64,000 nucleotides of DNA from Chloracidobacterium sp. (GCA_016720705.1 JADKKB010000007.1:62001-126000); one strand, 5' to 3'. Shown: positions 27,601 to 37,675, counted from the stretch's first letter. The notes: generated by a model from the letters alone, not told the origin. Numbers and translations: made by a program.

Positions 27601-30600
27601 GCTGTTTTAGCTGACCTGCAAAGGATCCCGGCACGTAGTCGCCGCGGATCATCGAATAGTAAGTGCCGGCGGTTGTGTTGGCGACGACGTTTTCCTGATC
27701 TGCCTCGCCCTGACGATTTCCCTGCACTTCATAATTTGCCCGATTGACCATCGCTCCGTATTTTGTGTAAAGCTCATTGGACGAACCTGCCTGACCGAGC
27801 AGCGTAACGAGAAGGGTCTCGTCCGCGGGAGTATTATATTTGTAAAAGCGTTCGCGATTGGTGGTCAGCGTGGTGTTGAAAGGAACGCCGAGTGCCAGCT
27901 CTTGGACAGCCACATTTACAGACATCACGGACGTTGTGAGGTTATTTATCTCGTTTGATTCGCGCACGTTATTGCGGGCATCGGTACGCACGATCACGTA
28001 GTATGTGCCCGTCTCGACCGGCGGCACGGGCGTCGTGATCGTGGTTGTGTACGTCTCGCTGATGCCGACCGGACCGGTGTGCGGTTGCTGAGTTACTATC
28101 GCGTCACCGACGTCCCAAGTTGTGTCCGTTGACAGATATACCGTGTCCAGCCAAGTGCCCATCGACGCATTTGTGCCCGAGTTTTGCACGGTCCAGGTAA
28201 ACGTCGCATCTTCGCCGGGTGCCGCCGATCCCGGAACTGTGATGTTTGTGATATTCAGATCGGAAGGTAGAGGAAACTGCAGATTTACCTGGAACGGAGC
28301 GCTTATGTTATTGGCATTGTCCGCCTCGATCACTACATTGTTGCGGTCGGTGACCACAAATATGTTGTAATCGCCGGTCAATCCCGCCGGGATGTTGCAC
28401 GGCATTGTTTCGCTGTAGCTGGCACCGCCCGCCAGGGCACCGACGTGCTGTTTATAGCAGAGCAGATTGTCCGTCTGGTCATAGGCCGCATCGCGGGACA
28501 AAATGACATAGTCAGTCCATTCCGACACAAGCGTCTCAACGGTGCCCGTATTTGTGACCGTCCACGAAATATTGGACTGGAGGCCGGAGTAAACCGGCGT
28601 CGGAACTGATACGTTTGTCGCTTGCAGATCTATGCCCGGCACTGTCAGCGTGATCGGAACCGCGAACCAATTGTTGTTTTCCATCGGACTCAGCGGCGAA
28701 CCCTCAGTGACTGTGCCGCTAGCGTCTGCATAGACGATCAGAAAGTAATTTCCCGGCAGAAGGTTTGGGATATTAGCGGTGATCTGACCGGCATACGTCT
28801 CGCCCGCACCGACCGGAGCGGTTCGGAGTGATGCACCGATCGGCTTGTCATTGCCGTCCCATATGTTGTTGGTCGACAGATAAGCACCGTCCGACCAGGT
28901 CGCCGGTGTCATAGCGGCGGCATTATTTACACCTGTATAGTCAACGGTTATCGTAGTTCCCAAGACCGCCGATGCCTGCGGTGCGATCGCTGACACGCGG
29001 AGATCCGGCAGTGAATTTGGGACATTAAATAACGGACTCGCCGTATAGTTATTGCCCTCCAGACTACATTCCGGCACATAGCCGTCCGCGTCGGTCTGGA
29101 CATACATCTGATAGTTGCCCTGCAGATACCCCGGCAGAGTGACGACTTGATTCTGTGTATAGGTAGCATTGGGCGCCAGAGCTCCGCTGTGGACGAAAGT
29201 ACCTAAATTGATCGGCGGCTGGCCGGTCTCGGCAAAGATCAGAACGCGATCGGTCCAATACGATTGGTTTGTCGCTCCGCCAAAATTCTTGACCGTCCAC
29301 TGCACGTTTATCGCCTGTCCGGCATTTCCTACGGGCGGTGTCTGAACACTCGTCACCTGGAGGTCGATGGCGTTATTGGTTATCTGGATCTGCCGGGCTT
29401 CGCTCTCGTTGTTGCCCTCTGCGTTAATAATCGGGTCGTACTCAAATATCTGGTTATTCAAATCGGTTTTTGCGATCAGATAGTAAGTACCGTCAAGGCA
29501 CGATGGCAGCGTCGCGCCAAACGAAACAGCGTACTGACCTCCGGCCGCGAGAAAGTCATGTCGGGCAGAGTATCCGATCAGCTGGTCATTTGCGCTCAAC
29601 GTAGTGTCCGTCGATAAGTACAGCCCCTCATACCATCCGTCATTGCCGGCGGCATTAAATGCACCATTATTCTTCACCGTGAACGACACCGCGATACCGG
29701 AGCCTGCATTGCCGGTCGCCGGAGCAGTAAACGGATTGAGAATGACAAGGTCGGGCGGGGCGGCACTGGTGTTCATCGGCGAACCGTCGGTTATACGATC
29801 GTAGTCGCTATTGTTGCTTTCGGACGTAAATTCATAGACCTGATTTGAATAGTCGGCGACAACAAAAACATAATACGCACCCATTGCGTCAACCGGCATA
29901 TCCACCGAAAATCCATTCGCCGTATACGAACCATTTTGAGGGATCGCCCCATTATGCGTCCTGTATCCTATGAAACGATCGCTGCCGTCAAGCACCGTGT
30001 CCCTGGAAAGGTATATCCCGTCGTAAGATGTATTTTCACCCGGCAAAGTGCTGCCAGTACCACTGTTTGTCACCGTCCAACTAACGGCGATCGGTTGTCC
30101 CGCAAATGCGAACGGTGGGGCTTGCACGTTTGAAACGCGCAGATCGGGAACCGGTGGAGTGGCGATGGTAATCGGACTTGAAGAAACGTTGTTTGCTTCA
30201 CTCTCCTCGTTAACCTGATTATTATTATCCGTTTTTACCACGACGTAATACGACCCGCTAGAGCCTCGCGGAATGTGAAAATTTGCGGTAGCAATATAGC
30301 TCTCGCCGACATTAAGGTAGTTGATATTTGTCGCGTAGATGCTAGCTCCACCCGGGTTTGTTGTCGTGCTTAGATATACGCTGTCGTACCACTGATTGCT
30401 GTTGGTCGCGCCGGGCCCGTTGTTTGTCACCGTCCATTGAACTTGAATATTCTGGTCGAAGAATGCCGTTGCCGGAGCAGTTATATTTGTGACTTGCAGA
30501 TCCGGACGCAAAAAGCGACGCACGTGGATCGGCTGAAAGCGGATGTTGTTATTTTCATTCGCTCCCTCGTCAATGTTTCCGTCCGAGTCAGTTTTGACAT

Positions 30601-33600
30601 AGACGTAGTAATCCCCCGTTTCCGTTATGGCACCCGTCGGGATCGTGACATTTTGAATGCGATCAACGGAGCTGTTCGCCGCGACACCTTGATCGAGCCA
30701 GAACCATCCGATCTCCGTATCGCCGCCTATCACCATATCCTTTGAGAAATAGATTCGCTCGTAGAACGCTCCCGCCGCGCGATTTCCGGTGTTTTGCGTC
30801 GTCCATTGCAGCGGATAGGGCGTATCGGTTTCAGCCTCAAATGGCGGTGTGATCGACTGCACCTGAAGGTCAGGGACGCGATATTCGAATCGGACAGGCT
30901 GAGCGATATGATTGTTCGTCTCGCCGATCTGGGTCGGAGTGCCCTCGTAAATTTGGCCGAAATAATCGACCTCCAGATAAAAGAACGAATCGGACGACGG
31001 ACGCTCCGGAAGCGTCGGAAAATGCATCGAATAGAACGTCGTGTGGGCGTCACCGACCGCAAGTGCCGGTATCGTCCCCACAGCCATTAGTACGTCATCA
31101 TCATTGCCGCGAACATCATCGACCGAAAAATACATTCGGTCGTAAGACGTCGATCCGCCCGGCGCGGTGCCGACATTTCGCGTCGTCCAACCGAAGTTGA
31201 AATCGACACCGGGTTCCACAGTCGTCGGGAGGATGATAGTTTCGGCTTGATATTCCGGTAGATGTCTCAGGACGTGGATCGGTCGACTGACGAAATTGTT
31301 TACGTAATACTGTTCGCGCTCGTTGACCGCAAAGTTGCTATTGGTAAAGACAAAGATGTAATAATCTCCGTCCGCCGGAATTGCAGAGCCGGGAATTTGA
31401 ATGTTGTTGACCGTAATATTTTCGGTTCCATTCACAGCCAATGGTGCGTAGTGATAGCCATAGGTAAGGACCGTATTGTTGTTATCGCTATAGTTATCGT
31501 CCGGCGAAATATACACGGTATCGAGCCAATACTCACTATTGGCAATGGCTTGCCCTACGTTCTGAACTGTCCACGAGAGCGAGATATTCTGCCCTACGTC
31601 AGCATTTGCCGGAGCAGCGAGATTTAAGACCGTTAGGTCCGCAACCGCAGGATAGATCGATGCCGTTGCCCGACCGGTAATAGTTTGGTAGCTTGCGACA
31701 ATATCGACGCTCTTGTGAAGATCCGTTATCGCCGTATCGATCGTAAAATCAACGTGATCCGAACCTTCGGGAACCGTGACCGTAGTCGGAATGGTGATCG
31801 CACCGGCCTCGCCGACCGTCGATAGATCGATCGTTGCATCGCCGGCAGGGGCGACGTCCGGTAAAGTCAAGGTTACTTGAGTTGTTCGGCCCGCCGCGAT
31901 CGGATTTGGGTATTGGATCTTCAACTTGATCTGCGGTGCAGGCGGTTGACACGCAGGCTCGTCATTATTTACATTCGCGAGATCACTTATCTCCTGCTCC
32001 GAAATGGCACGGTTGTAAAGATTAACCTCATCGATCGCTGCATCCGTCAGATCGCCGCCGCAGCCAATGTCGCGGTTTCCGATAGAGAACGGAAGGTCGT
32101 TGTTACCCATCTCGTATGGGAAATTCTCGGTATCCTCTACCACACCGTCAACCCATATCGTGTGCTGTGCTCCCTGTCTTCTGAGGACAAGATGGTGCCA
32201 GATGTTGAGCGAAATGGGCTGCGCCGTTGCAAAGTTGAGATATTGGCTGTTATCGATATTCGCGACGTCTCCAGTGACCCTGTTTAGATCATCGACAGAG
32301 AGTCGCCAACGCGACGCCGTGCCTCCGCATTCGGATTTTCCCGCGATAAAATGAATGTTCGAGGAATGCAGATTTACCCATGCCGTCAAAGTGTAATCGC
32401 CGGTCTGGACATCGAGCGAATTGTTATCGGGGACGCGTATGTAGCTACCGTTGGCCGCAAAATTAAACGCCTGACCGACGTGCCCGGGGGCATAGGTCGG
32501 ATCGTCTATAGCCTCACCGTTATTCGCCCCGATCGAGTCTTCGGCATTATTCTCGCCTTTCCACGACGAGACCAACCCGACCGGAACCGAGTCGTTATAG
32601 ATCTTCGAAATTTCGCTGTCGGTGATCGCACGGTTGAAAAGATAAATTTCATCGACAAGGCCATCGGTCGAGAAAACCGGTGATGTCGCCCCATCGCCTT
32701 TACCGATCGTAAACGGAGCGGTGTTACCGGCAAATGTGTAGGTGGTGGTCTGAGTATCTTTTAGTACATTGTCAACATAAAGTTTGAATTCCTGACCTTG
32801 CTTTCGCATCACGATGTGATGCCATTCATCGAGAGTGATCGCATCCGGACTACGACCCGTTTGTCCGGATGAACCGTCTTCGTTCCAAAACTCAAGGAAC
32901 GGCTGATCGTTTTCATCAACACCGATGTAGTACGACGACGCGTAGTCACCTTGGGCTCCCTTTCCGGCGATATAGCTCAAATTAGGATTTGTCGCTCGGA
33001 GATTTACCCAAGCTGCGAGCGTAAAATCGCCCGTCTGCAGATCGAGTGAGTCATCTGTGTCAGGGACTTCGACGATGTCCTCCGTTCCGTCAAAATCGAA
33101 TGCCTGGCCGATCTTTCCCAGCGAATAGTGAGTGTCATACGACTCGCTTCCGTCATTATTGCCAACCGAGTCAAGTGCGTTTCCCTCGGCACGCCATTTT
33201 GCGATCAGATTCGGCACTTCAGTTGGAGAATTACTCGCACAGGTCGGCTGCCACGAAGGACTCGTAAAGGAGTTGTCAGGGTCTGAGGCCAGTTCGGTCT
33301 CATTTGTCCCGTCTGCATTGACGACAAAGATCTTGAAGTCGTTATCGCGATATGTTACAAAAACGATCTTTGTGCCGTCCGGTGACCACGCCGGTTGCTC
33401 GTCGAGCCCGACAGCCGTCGAACTCACTGCGGTCGCGTTCGTACCATTGGCATCGGCTGTGTATATATCGTTGTTCGACGCATAGACGATCTTCTGACCA
33501 TTTGGCGAATAGGACGGCGATTCGATCTGCTGGGAATTGCTTAGTACGAGAGTTTGATTCCCTCCCTCCGTGTCCGAGGTGTAGATTACGGTTCCATCCG

Positions 33601-34282
33601 AAAATATAAGATGGGTACCGTCACGCGACCAGTCGACGCTAGAATCGTAGAAGTATTCCGGATATTGGATAGCGGTGGTAGTAACTGACAGATCGCCGAT
33701 ATTCAATATCTTTATTCGTCCGCTGCCCCCCCCAGTTTGCTCTCTCGAGGCGAAAACAACCTTCGTGCCGTCAGGCGAGAATTTTGGTTTTTGGTTAAGC
33801 ACATTGTCGGCGGAAAAGGTCATTCGACGTTGATTGGTACCGTCGGCGTTCATCAGATAGATCTCTTGCAAATACGTCAGATTATCCGGACGATCGCGGC
33901 CCGATGTGAATACGATCTTTGACCCGTCGCGTGACCAATCCGGGTCTTTGTCGCTGCTGCTGTCCGTCAAGACAGTTTCGTTCTGCGGCTCACCCAAACT
34001 CCGCAGTATTATCTGCCCGAAGCTGCCGTAGCCACGTCCAAACAACAGGCCACCGGTGCCGGCCGTCTGAGGCGATAAATTATTGCGTTTGATCGGCTTC
34101 TTTTTTTGGTTCTTTGCGGACTTGCGCGGCGTCGGAGCGGCTGATGGCAAACCCGGACCCGTGATCTCAATATTTCGTAATTTTGCAACGGTCTGCCAGC
34201 CGAAGAGAACCGTCGCGGCGATCGATAAAAGTACAGTAACCCGAAGTACGCGGCCGAATCTCGAACTCAGAGAAATCTTCAT
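24608..34282 (-). CDS. Giant (3224 aa) secreted propeller/LamG/CARDB/dockerin-cohesin-like protein
   Basis: The start is ATG at 34282 (AGGAG 9-10 nt upstream). A longer frame to 34378 lacks a binding site and would precede the signal peptide (VLRVTVLLSIAATVLFG). Domains in order: TolB-like PD40 beta-propeller repeats (about 95-345; WSRDGSKIVF, SPDGTKVVF); two LamG/concanavalin-like domains (about 355-565 and 568-778); ten CARDB repeats starting near 881 (DLxVxN, GQxIxxxWTVxNxG, YLSxD); an IPT/TIG-like domain; a Cys-containing helical stretch; a DUF11-like region; a dockerin-like segment (about 2888-2950) with two Ca-loop motifs; a cohesin-like domain (about 3014-3131); and a carboxypeptidase-regulatory-like C-terminus (about 3138-3224). 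It is probably extracellular or cell-surface, binding carbohydrate or protein partners. No catalytic residues are evident. Confidence 0.85.
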   Translation of the reverse strand: MKISLSSRFGRVLRVTVLLSIAATVLFGWQTVAKLRNIEITGPGLPSAAPTPRKSAKNQKKKPIKRNNLSPQTAGTGGLLFGRGYGSFGQIILRSLGEPQNETVLTDSSSDKDPDWSRDGSKIVFTSGRDRPDNLTYLQEIYLMNADGTNQRRMTFSADNVLNQKPKFSPDGTKVVFASREQTGGGSGRIKILNIGDLSVTTTAIQYPEYFYDSSVDWSRDGTHLIFSDGTVIYTSDTEGGNQTLVLSNSQQIESPSYSPNGQKIVYASNNDIYTADANGTNATAVSSTAVGLDEQPAWSPDGTKIVFVTYRDNDFKIFVVNADGTNETELASDPDNSFTSPSWQPTCASNSPTEVPNLIAKWRAEGNALDSVGNNDGSESYDTHYSLGKIGQAFDFDGTEDIVEVPDTDDSLDLQTGDFTLAAWVNLRATNPNLSYIAGKGAQGDYASSYYIGVDENDQPFLEFWNEDGSSGQTGRSPDAITLDEWHHIVMRKQGQEFKLYVDNVLKDTQTTTYTFAGNTAPFTIGKGDGATSPVFSTDGLVDEIYLFNRAITDSEISKIYNDSVPVGLVSSWKGENNAEDSIGANNGEAIDDPTYAPGHVGQAFNFAANGSYIRVPDNNSLDVQTGDYTLTAWVNLHSSNIHFIAGKSECGGTASRWRLSVDDLNRVTGDVANIDNSQYLNFATAQPISLNIWHHLVLRRQGAQHTIWVDGVVEDTENFPYEMGNNDLPFSIGNRDIGCGGDLTDAAIDEVNLYNRAISEQEISDLANVNNDEPACQPPAPQIKLKIQYPNPIAAGRTTQVTLTLPDVAPAGDATIDLSTVGEAGAITIPTTVTVPEGSDHVDFTIDTAITDLHKSVDIVASYQTITGRATASIYPAVADLTVLNLAAPANADVGQNISLSWTVQNVGQAIANSEYWLDTVYISPDDNYSDNNNTVLTYGYHYAPLAVNGTENITVNNIQIPGSAIPADGDYYIFVFTNSNFAVNEREQYYVNNFVSRPIHVLRHLPEYQAETIILPTTVEPGVDFNFGWTTRNVGTAPGGSTSYDRMYFSVDDVRGNDDDVLMAVGTIPALAVGDAHTTFYSMHFPTLPERPSSDSFFYLEVDYFGQIYEGTPTQIGETNNHIAQPVRFEYRVPDLQVQSITPPFEAETDTPYPLQWTTQNTGNRAAGAFYERIYFSKDMVIGGDTEIGWFWLDQGVAANSSVDRIQNVTIPTGAITETGDYYVYVKTDSDGNIDEGANENNNIRFQPIHVRRFLRPDLQVTNITAPATAFFDQNIQVQWTVTNNGPGATNSNQWYDSVYLSTTTNPGGASIYATNINYLNVGESYIATANFHIPRGSSGSYYVVVKTDNNNQVNEESEANNVSSSPITIATPPVPDLRVSNVQAPPFAFAGQPIAVSWTVTNSGTGSTLPGENTSYDGIYLSRDTVLDGSDRFIGYRTHNGAIPQNGSYTANGFSVDMPVDAMGAYYVFVVADYSNQVYEFTSESNNSDYDRITDGSPMNTSAAPPDLVILNPFTAPATGNAGSGIAVSFTVKNNGAFNAAGNDGWYEGLYLSTDTTLSANDQLIGYSARHDFLAAGGQYAVSFGATLPSCLDGTYYLIAKTDLNNQIFEYDPIINAEGNNESEARQIQITNNAIDLQVTSVQTPPVGNAGQAINVQWTVKNFGGATNQSYWTDRVLIFAETGQPPINLGTFVHSGALAPNATYTQNQVVTLPGYLQGNYQMYVQTDADGYVPECSLEGNNYTASPLFNVPNSLPDLRVSAIAPQASAVLGTTITVDYTGVNNAAAMTPATWSDGAYLSTNNIWDGNDKPIGASLRTAPVGAGETYAGQITANIPNLLPGNYFLIVYADASGTVTEGSPLSPMENNNWFAVPITLTVPGIDLQATNVSVPTPVYSGLQSNISWTVTNTGTVETLVSEWTDYVILSRDAAYDQTDNLLCYKQHVGALAGGASYSETMPCNIPAGLTGDYNIFVVTDRNNVVIEADNANNISAPFQVNLQFPLPSDLNITNITVPGSAAPGEDATFTWTVQNSGTNASMGTWLDTVYLSTDTTWDVGDAIVTQQPHTGPVGISETYTTTITTPVPPVETGTYYVIVRTDARNNVRESNEINNLTTSVMSVNVAVQELALGVPFNTTLTTNRERFYKYNTPADETLLVTLLGQAGSSNELYTKYGAMVNRANYEVQGNRQGEADQENVVANTTAGTYYSMIRGDYVPGSFAGQLKQPAKASEKPSSPTAESVIVKAEILPFSVRKVEPAEAGNQGYTIVSLEGAKFQTGATIKLVGPTGVESAPIYNYFYSQAKIAALFDLNGKAAGNYQVVATNPNAQTAAWSGNFHIKNGGGGPQTRAEIIGPSAIGPNSRNRFVVSVANDGGNDAISVPVVILLSGPYEYHLSTSNYLPSADPADDPLPTNAFHADRDGIRVIALFVPVIRGNSKVDIGIDVTFPFGGTITANAFNPLFNTGMYPDAPGLALAPTAGGQQVVNCWTHLVLKTILTILGEIFPEECALEIALSITGLAEDALGYIRTGSFDGYEAFSSFMTKIAKSSAHCLKDALRYLPWLKVASILYDVYQIAKQGIECIILTIDYVKTTYVPQSFDPNEIIGPAGFGPEKFVGIQKPLLYRINFENLSTATAPAQQIRVLDQLPPGFDIRTVRLVEIGFKQTRIEVPPNQAFYQGRVQLGADLDNLKADIFAGVDITNGRVIWSLTAIDPATNEQPISPLLGLLPPNNAEHDGEGYVTFLIQPESDKPTRTALDDKATIFFDQNEPIDTNTTSNLLDADIPTSQMTALDSTQSSASFNLNWSGSDLSNGAGLKSFDIFVSENGGAYTRRISDTPLSSTLFAGKWGKSYRFYSIAEDNAENREPIPDDPDATTTVLGGAFEGDVSPRPNGNNNGTVDGDDTAQLRRFIAKLDTVMQYNEFQRADTAPLAVGGDGILSVADIVQARRFELSLDTTAEAAGPNAAGSLVEKAKSSDIAKTGKAIGKAKKAGEANLSPRSVEPVFISRTGNKVKLGLVMEAQGDEAGVGLTLNFNTAHLSNPANITLGSVATGADLTANTSEAPSGRVGIVLDKAPDQPFAAGPMMLVTIEFDVAPGAPASTDITFGDTPVVDEVVSGLADVLSTSFTDASVPLLGPTAAGVRIGGHIESASGQPIRNVRISVTDTSGSARYALTNAFGYFEVDGLEAGNTYVVALKHKTFAFTSRVVTVKSDITDLDFTPDP

Positions 34283-34541
34283 AGTTAAACACTCCTGACA
34301 AATTGCAAAAAATTGATTTCGCCCTACAAAGCGTAAAAGCAGTGACAATCGGCTCAAAAAAAATGAAGAATGTTTCAAACGCTATTAGATACCGCGTAGA
34401 TTCGGCGAAAATCACTCAAATGTATGTTAATGACCGGCTGAAGCTAGAGGATTTAAGAAGCACGAAATAGTGTATGTCGCAGATCGCGGTTACCGATTGG
34501 GCGATCCACGCAAAAAACTTTCAAAATAGGACAATTGGACG

Positions 34542-34547
34542 TATAAT
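34542..34547 (+). promoter_or_regulatory. Putative -10 box of the ECF sigma / kinase operon
   Basis: A perfect TATAAT on the plus strand, 27 nt before the ATG at 34575. The -35 position (17-nt spacing) reads TTTCAA, a weak match, so this may be an activated promoter. Confidence 0.45.
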
Positions 34548-34574
34548 CCGTGACATATTTGTCATTTGACGGCT

Positions 34575-35132
34575 ATGTCGGATTCGCTCGAGGTAACAAA
34601 TTTGCTAAATAGAGTCGGGGCGGGTGATGCTTCGGCTCCCGACGAGTTGCTGCCGCTCGTTTACGGCGAACTGCGCAAACTAGCTCAGGGCTATCTCAAA
34701 AATGAGCGGGAGGGCCACACCCTACAGGCAACTGCTCTCGTCCACGAAGCATATATACGGCTGGTGGATTGGGAAAATGTATCCTGGCAGAACCGCGCTC
34801 ATTTCTTTTCGGTGGCGGCAAATGTGATGCGAAGGATACTGGTCGATCACGCTCGCGCAAGACGTGCGGAAAAACGCGGTTTCGGACAGACACTTGCGTT
34901 AGACGAGGCGATAAGTTTCTCGAGTCAGCGTGAAGTGGATCTGGTCAGGCTCGACGATGCTCTTGAGTCGTTGGCGGCGATCGACCCGGTTCAGGAGAAG
35001 ATAGTCGAATTGCGCTTTTTCGGAGGCCTTACGATCGACGAGACCGCACACGCCCTGCAAGTCTCACCCTCGACTGTCAAACGTGAATGGACGGTCGCAA
35101 AGGCTTGGCTCTTCCGCGAGATCAGCCGTTGA
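34575..35132 (+). CDS. ECF-type RNA polymerase sigma factor
   Basis: 185 aa from ATG 34575; a TTG three codons upstream is an alternative. A sigma-2 region is followed by a sigma-4 helix-turn-helix (LRFFGGLTIDETAHALQVSP then STVKREWTVAKAWL). It matches the subfamily of small ECF factors common in Acidobacteria and Planctomycetes (the TIGR02999 type, by recollection). The sequence GHTLQATALVHEAYIRL is characteristic. No anti-sigma gene is adjacent. A receptor-type kinase starts 15 nt downstream, so phosphorylation may replace the usual anti-sigma control (inference). Confidence 0.92.
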   Translation: MSDSLEVTNLLNRVGAGDASAPDELLPLVYGELRKLAQGYLKNEREGHTLQATALVHEAYIRLVDWENVSWQNRAHFFSVAANVMRRILVDHARARRAEKRGFGQTLALDEAISFSSQREVDLVRLDDALESLAAIDPVQEKIVELRFFGGLTIDETAHALQVSPSTVKREWTVAKAWLFREISR

Positions 35133-35147
35133 CGATCTATCTAAGTA

Positions 35148-37616
35148 ATGAGCGACATCGACTGGCAAAACGTAAAGGATATTTTCATCGCCGCACTCGA
35201 ACTCGACGAGTCGCAACGCTCGGAGTTTCTGTCCGAACGCTGCAATGGTGAGACCGATATGCGGTCCGAGGTCGAGTCGCTGCTTAGATCACATTTCGAG
35301 AGCGAGGATTTTATCGAAAATCCCGCGATCGAGGTAAGTGAGATATTCGGCAACAAAGATGTCCGGATCGACCAGCAATTCGGCCACTACACGATTGAGC
35401 GGGAAATCGGCCACGGTGGTATGGGCGCTGTATTCCTGGCACGACGTAATGACGGCGAATTTGACCAAAAGGTCGCGCTCAAGATAGTCCGCCAATCGAT
35501 CGCTGAGCACCACATAATCGAGCGATTTAAGAATGAACGCCAGATACTCGCGTCACTTAGCCATCCCAATATCGCACGACTGCTCGATGGCGGCGTCGCC
35601 GACAGCGGCGAACCGTTTATCGCGATGGAGTACATCGAAGGCGTGCCGATCGACGAATTTGCGACGAGCCACAATTTCTCGATAAACCAGAAACTTCGAT
35701 TATTTATAAAGGTCTGTTCCGCAGTCGCTTACGCCCATCGAAACCTGATTATCCATCGCGATATCAAGCCAGGCAACATCCTCGTCGGTACCGACGGCGA
35801 ACCAAAATTGCTTGATTTTGGATTAGCAAAACTGACTGACGAGCGGCTTTTGGCGGACCCATCTCAAACCCAAACCGCATTTCGTGCACTGACACCGGCA
35901 TACGCTAGCCCCGAGCAATTGAAAGACGATGTGATCACAACCTCGTCGGACGTTTACAGCCTCGGCATTCTGCTTTTTGAATTGCTGACCGGCGAGCGGC
36001 CGTTTCGATTCGAAGGCAAAATGCTCGACGAGATCATCCGGACGGTCGCAGGAACGGCACCCGCTCTTCCATCAAAGATTGCGATGTCAGCAAGCCACGA
36101 TCCGCAATTATTAAAGGGCGATCTCGACAACATTATTCTGTGCGCCCTTCGAAATGAACCGGAACGCCGCTATCACTCGGTCGAGGCATTGGCCGAAGAT
36201 ATCGAAAGGCATTTGAACGGATTGCCGGTGTCTGCTCGGCCGAACACATTCAGTTACCGGACCGGAACATTTATCAAACGCAATAAGATCGCGGTTGCAA
36301 CCGCGTCTTTGGTCCTGATCAGCATCTTCGTCGGCCTCGGAGCAACTCTCTGGCAATCGCGTGTCGCTGCAAAGGAGCGGGATCAGGCTCTGCACGAACA
36401 GAAGAAATCGGAACAACTAAGCAATTTTCTCCAGACGATCCTCTCGTCCGCCTCACCCGAAGAAAGTGGGAAAGACACAAAGGTGATCGAAATGCTCGAT
36501 AACTCCGCCGGCCGAATAGATGAGGAATTTGCGGACCAACCCGAACTTAGAGCACAAGCTTTGTTAACGATCGGAAAGACCTACACTCAACTCAGCCTGC
36601 TTGATAAGGCGGGCACCGTGCTCCGTAAAGCGTTAGATCTGAGTACAGATATCTACGGAACCGAAAACAAAACCACATCTACTTGTATGATGTATTTGGG
36701 AACGGTGAATATGGGCATCGGTAAGTTCGATGAGGCGGAAAAGCTTCTCACCGAAGGCACCGAGATCGACCGAAGGCTTTCACCTAAGGGCAGCAATGAG
36801 TTGGCTTACGGTTTGAATGCATTGGGGGAATTCTACGTAAGAAAGGCTGAATATGAACGGTCAAAGCCCATTTTGCAAGAATCGATCTCGATCTATGACG
36901 ATCTATTTGGAGCAAATAATAAGGATTCGGCATTTGTAATGATCTCAGTCGGACGTGCTCAGGCGTTTGCGGGAGACAAGGATGGTGCCGAGACCACGTT
37001 TCGGCAGGCTCTGGCGATCTATGAGCAATTGCCCATTCGGTACGAACTGCGGATCGCCTTTATCAAGATAAATCTCGGTAATCTACTGGCAAACAGAGGC
37101 AACTACGATGAGGGAATCGCTTTGATGCTCGATGCTGAGGCTACATTTGCAAAGAAGCAGGGCGATTCGTTCAATACATTCAACTCGAAGGTATTTCTTT
37201 GTCGGGCATATTTTCTTAAAGGTGCCTACGATCAAGCAGCGACGAACGGCACTATCGGGATCGAAATGGCCCGAAAACTAAATCTTAAAAATAACCCGAG
37301 TTATGTTGAAATGCTGCTTTTTACGGGTTTATCACTATCGCGGGGCGGGACGCCGCAAAAGGGCGAAGAGCTATTGCGTGAGGGACTAAAAGTCGCCGAA
37401 AATGGTTTTCCCGGTGAAGTTGCCGATGCCAAAGGATGCCTTGGCGAAAATCTCGCAGCCCAGAAGCGCTTTGTAGAGGCTCAAACGTTACTTTCTGAAT
37501 CATATGAAAGCCTGAAAGCGTCGGTTGGCGAACAAAGTCCGCGCACCGTGCAGGTAAAGAATTTGCTGGATTCAATTTCTCAAACCAAAAAGAATACGGT
37601 GCCGAAGACGAAATAG
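35148..37616 (+). CDS. Transmembrane Ser/Thr protein kinase with TPR sensor region
   Basis: 822 aa. Residues 1-75 form the helical segment common before acidobacterial and planctomycete kinases. Kinase domain about 80-355: G-loop GHGGMGAVF (88-96), VALKI with K112, catalytic loop HRDIKPGN (203-210, D205), DFG (223-225), ASPEQ (253-257). A membrane segment at about 380-402 (IAVATASLVLISIFVGLGAT) is followed by a short coiled-coil-like stretch and roughly 350 residues of TPR-like helical repeats. It is a Hanks-type kinase in the inner membrane; the TPR part may bind partners. It is encoded 15 nt after the ECF sigma gene, suggesting a shared signalling unit. Confidence 0.94.
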   Translation: MSDIDWQNVKDIFIAALELDESQRSEFLSERCNGETDMRSEVESLLRSHFESEDFIENPAIEVSEIFGNKDVRIDQQFGHYTIEREIGHGGMGAVFLARRNDGEFDQKVALKIVRQSIAEHHIIERFKNERQILASLSHPNIARLLDGGVADSGEPFIAMEYIEGVPIDEFATSHNFSINQKLRLFIKVCSAVAYAHRNLIIHRDIKPGNILVGTDGEPKLLDFGLAKLTDERLLADPSQTQTAFRALTPAYASPEQLKDDVITTSSDVYSLGILLFELLTGERPFRFEGKMLDEIIRTVAGTAPALPSKIAMSASHDPQLLKGDLDNIILCALRNEPERRYHSVEALAEDIERHLNGLPVSARPNTFSYRTGTFIKRNKIAVATASLVLISIFVGLGATLWQSRVAAKERDQALHEQKKSEQLSNFLQTILSSASPEESGKDTKVIEMLDNSAGRIDEEFADQPELRAQALLTIGKTYTQLSLLDKAGTVLRKALDLSTDIYGTENKTTSTCMMYLGTVNMGIGKFDEAEKLLTEGTEIDRRLSPKGSNELAYGLNALGEFYVRKAEYERSKPILQESISIYDDLFGANNKDSAFVMISVGRAQAFAGDKDGAETTFRQALAIYEQLPIRYELRIAFIKINLGNLLANRGNYDEGIALMLDAEATFAKKQGDSFNTFNSKVFLCRAYFLKGAYDQAATNGTIGIEMARKLNLKNNPSYVEMLLFTGLSLSRGGTPQKGEELLREGLKVAENGFPGEVADAKGCLGENLAAQKRFVEAQTLLSESYESLKASVGEQSPRTVQVKNLLDSISQTKKNTVPKTK

Positions 37617-37675
37617 AACGCAATTTATTACTGATGTTTTCAGCATCGTCTTGCATACTGTAGTTTATTAAATAT

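Noticed and set aside
34283..34378. 32-residue N-terminal extension of the 3224-aa protein
   Set aside because: The internal ATG has a good ribosome binding site and directly precedes the signal peptide.
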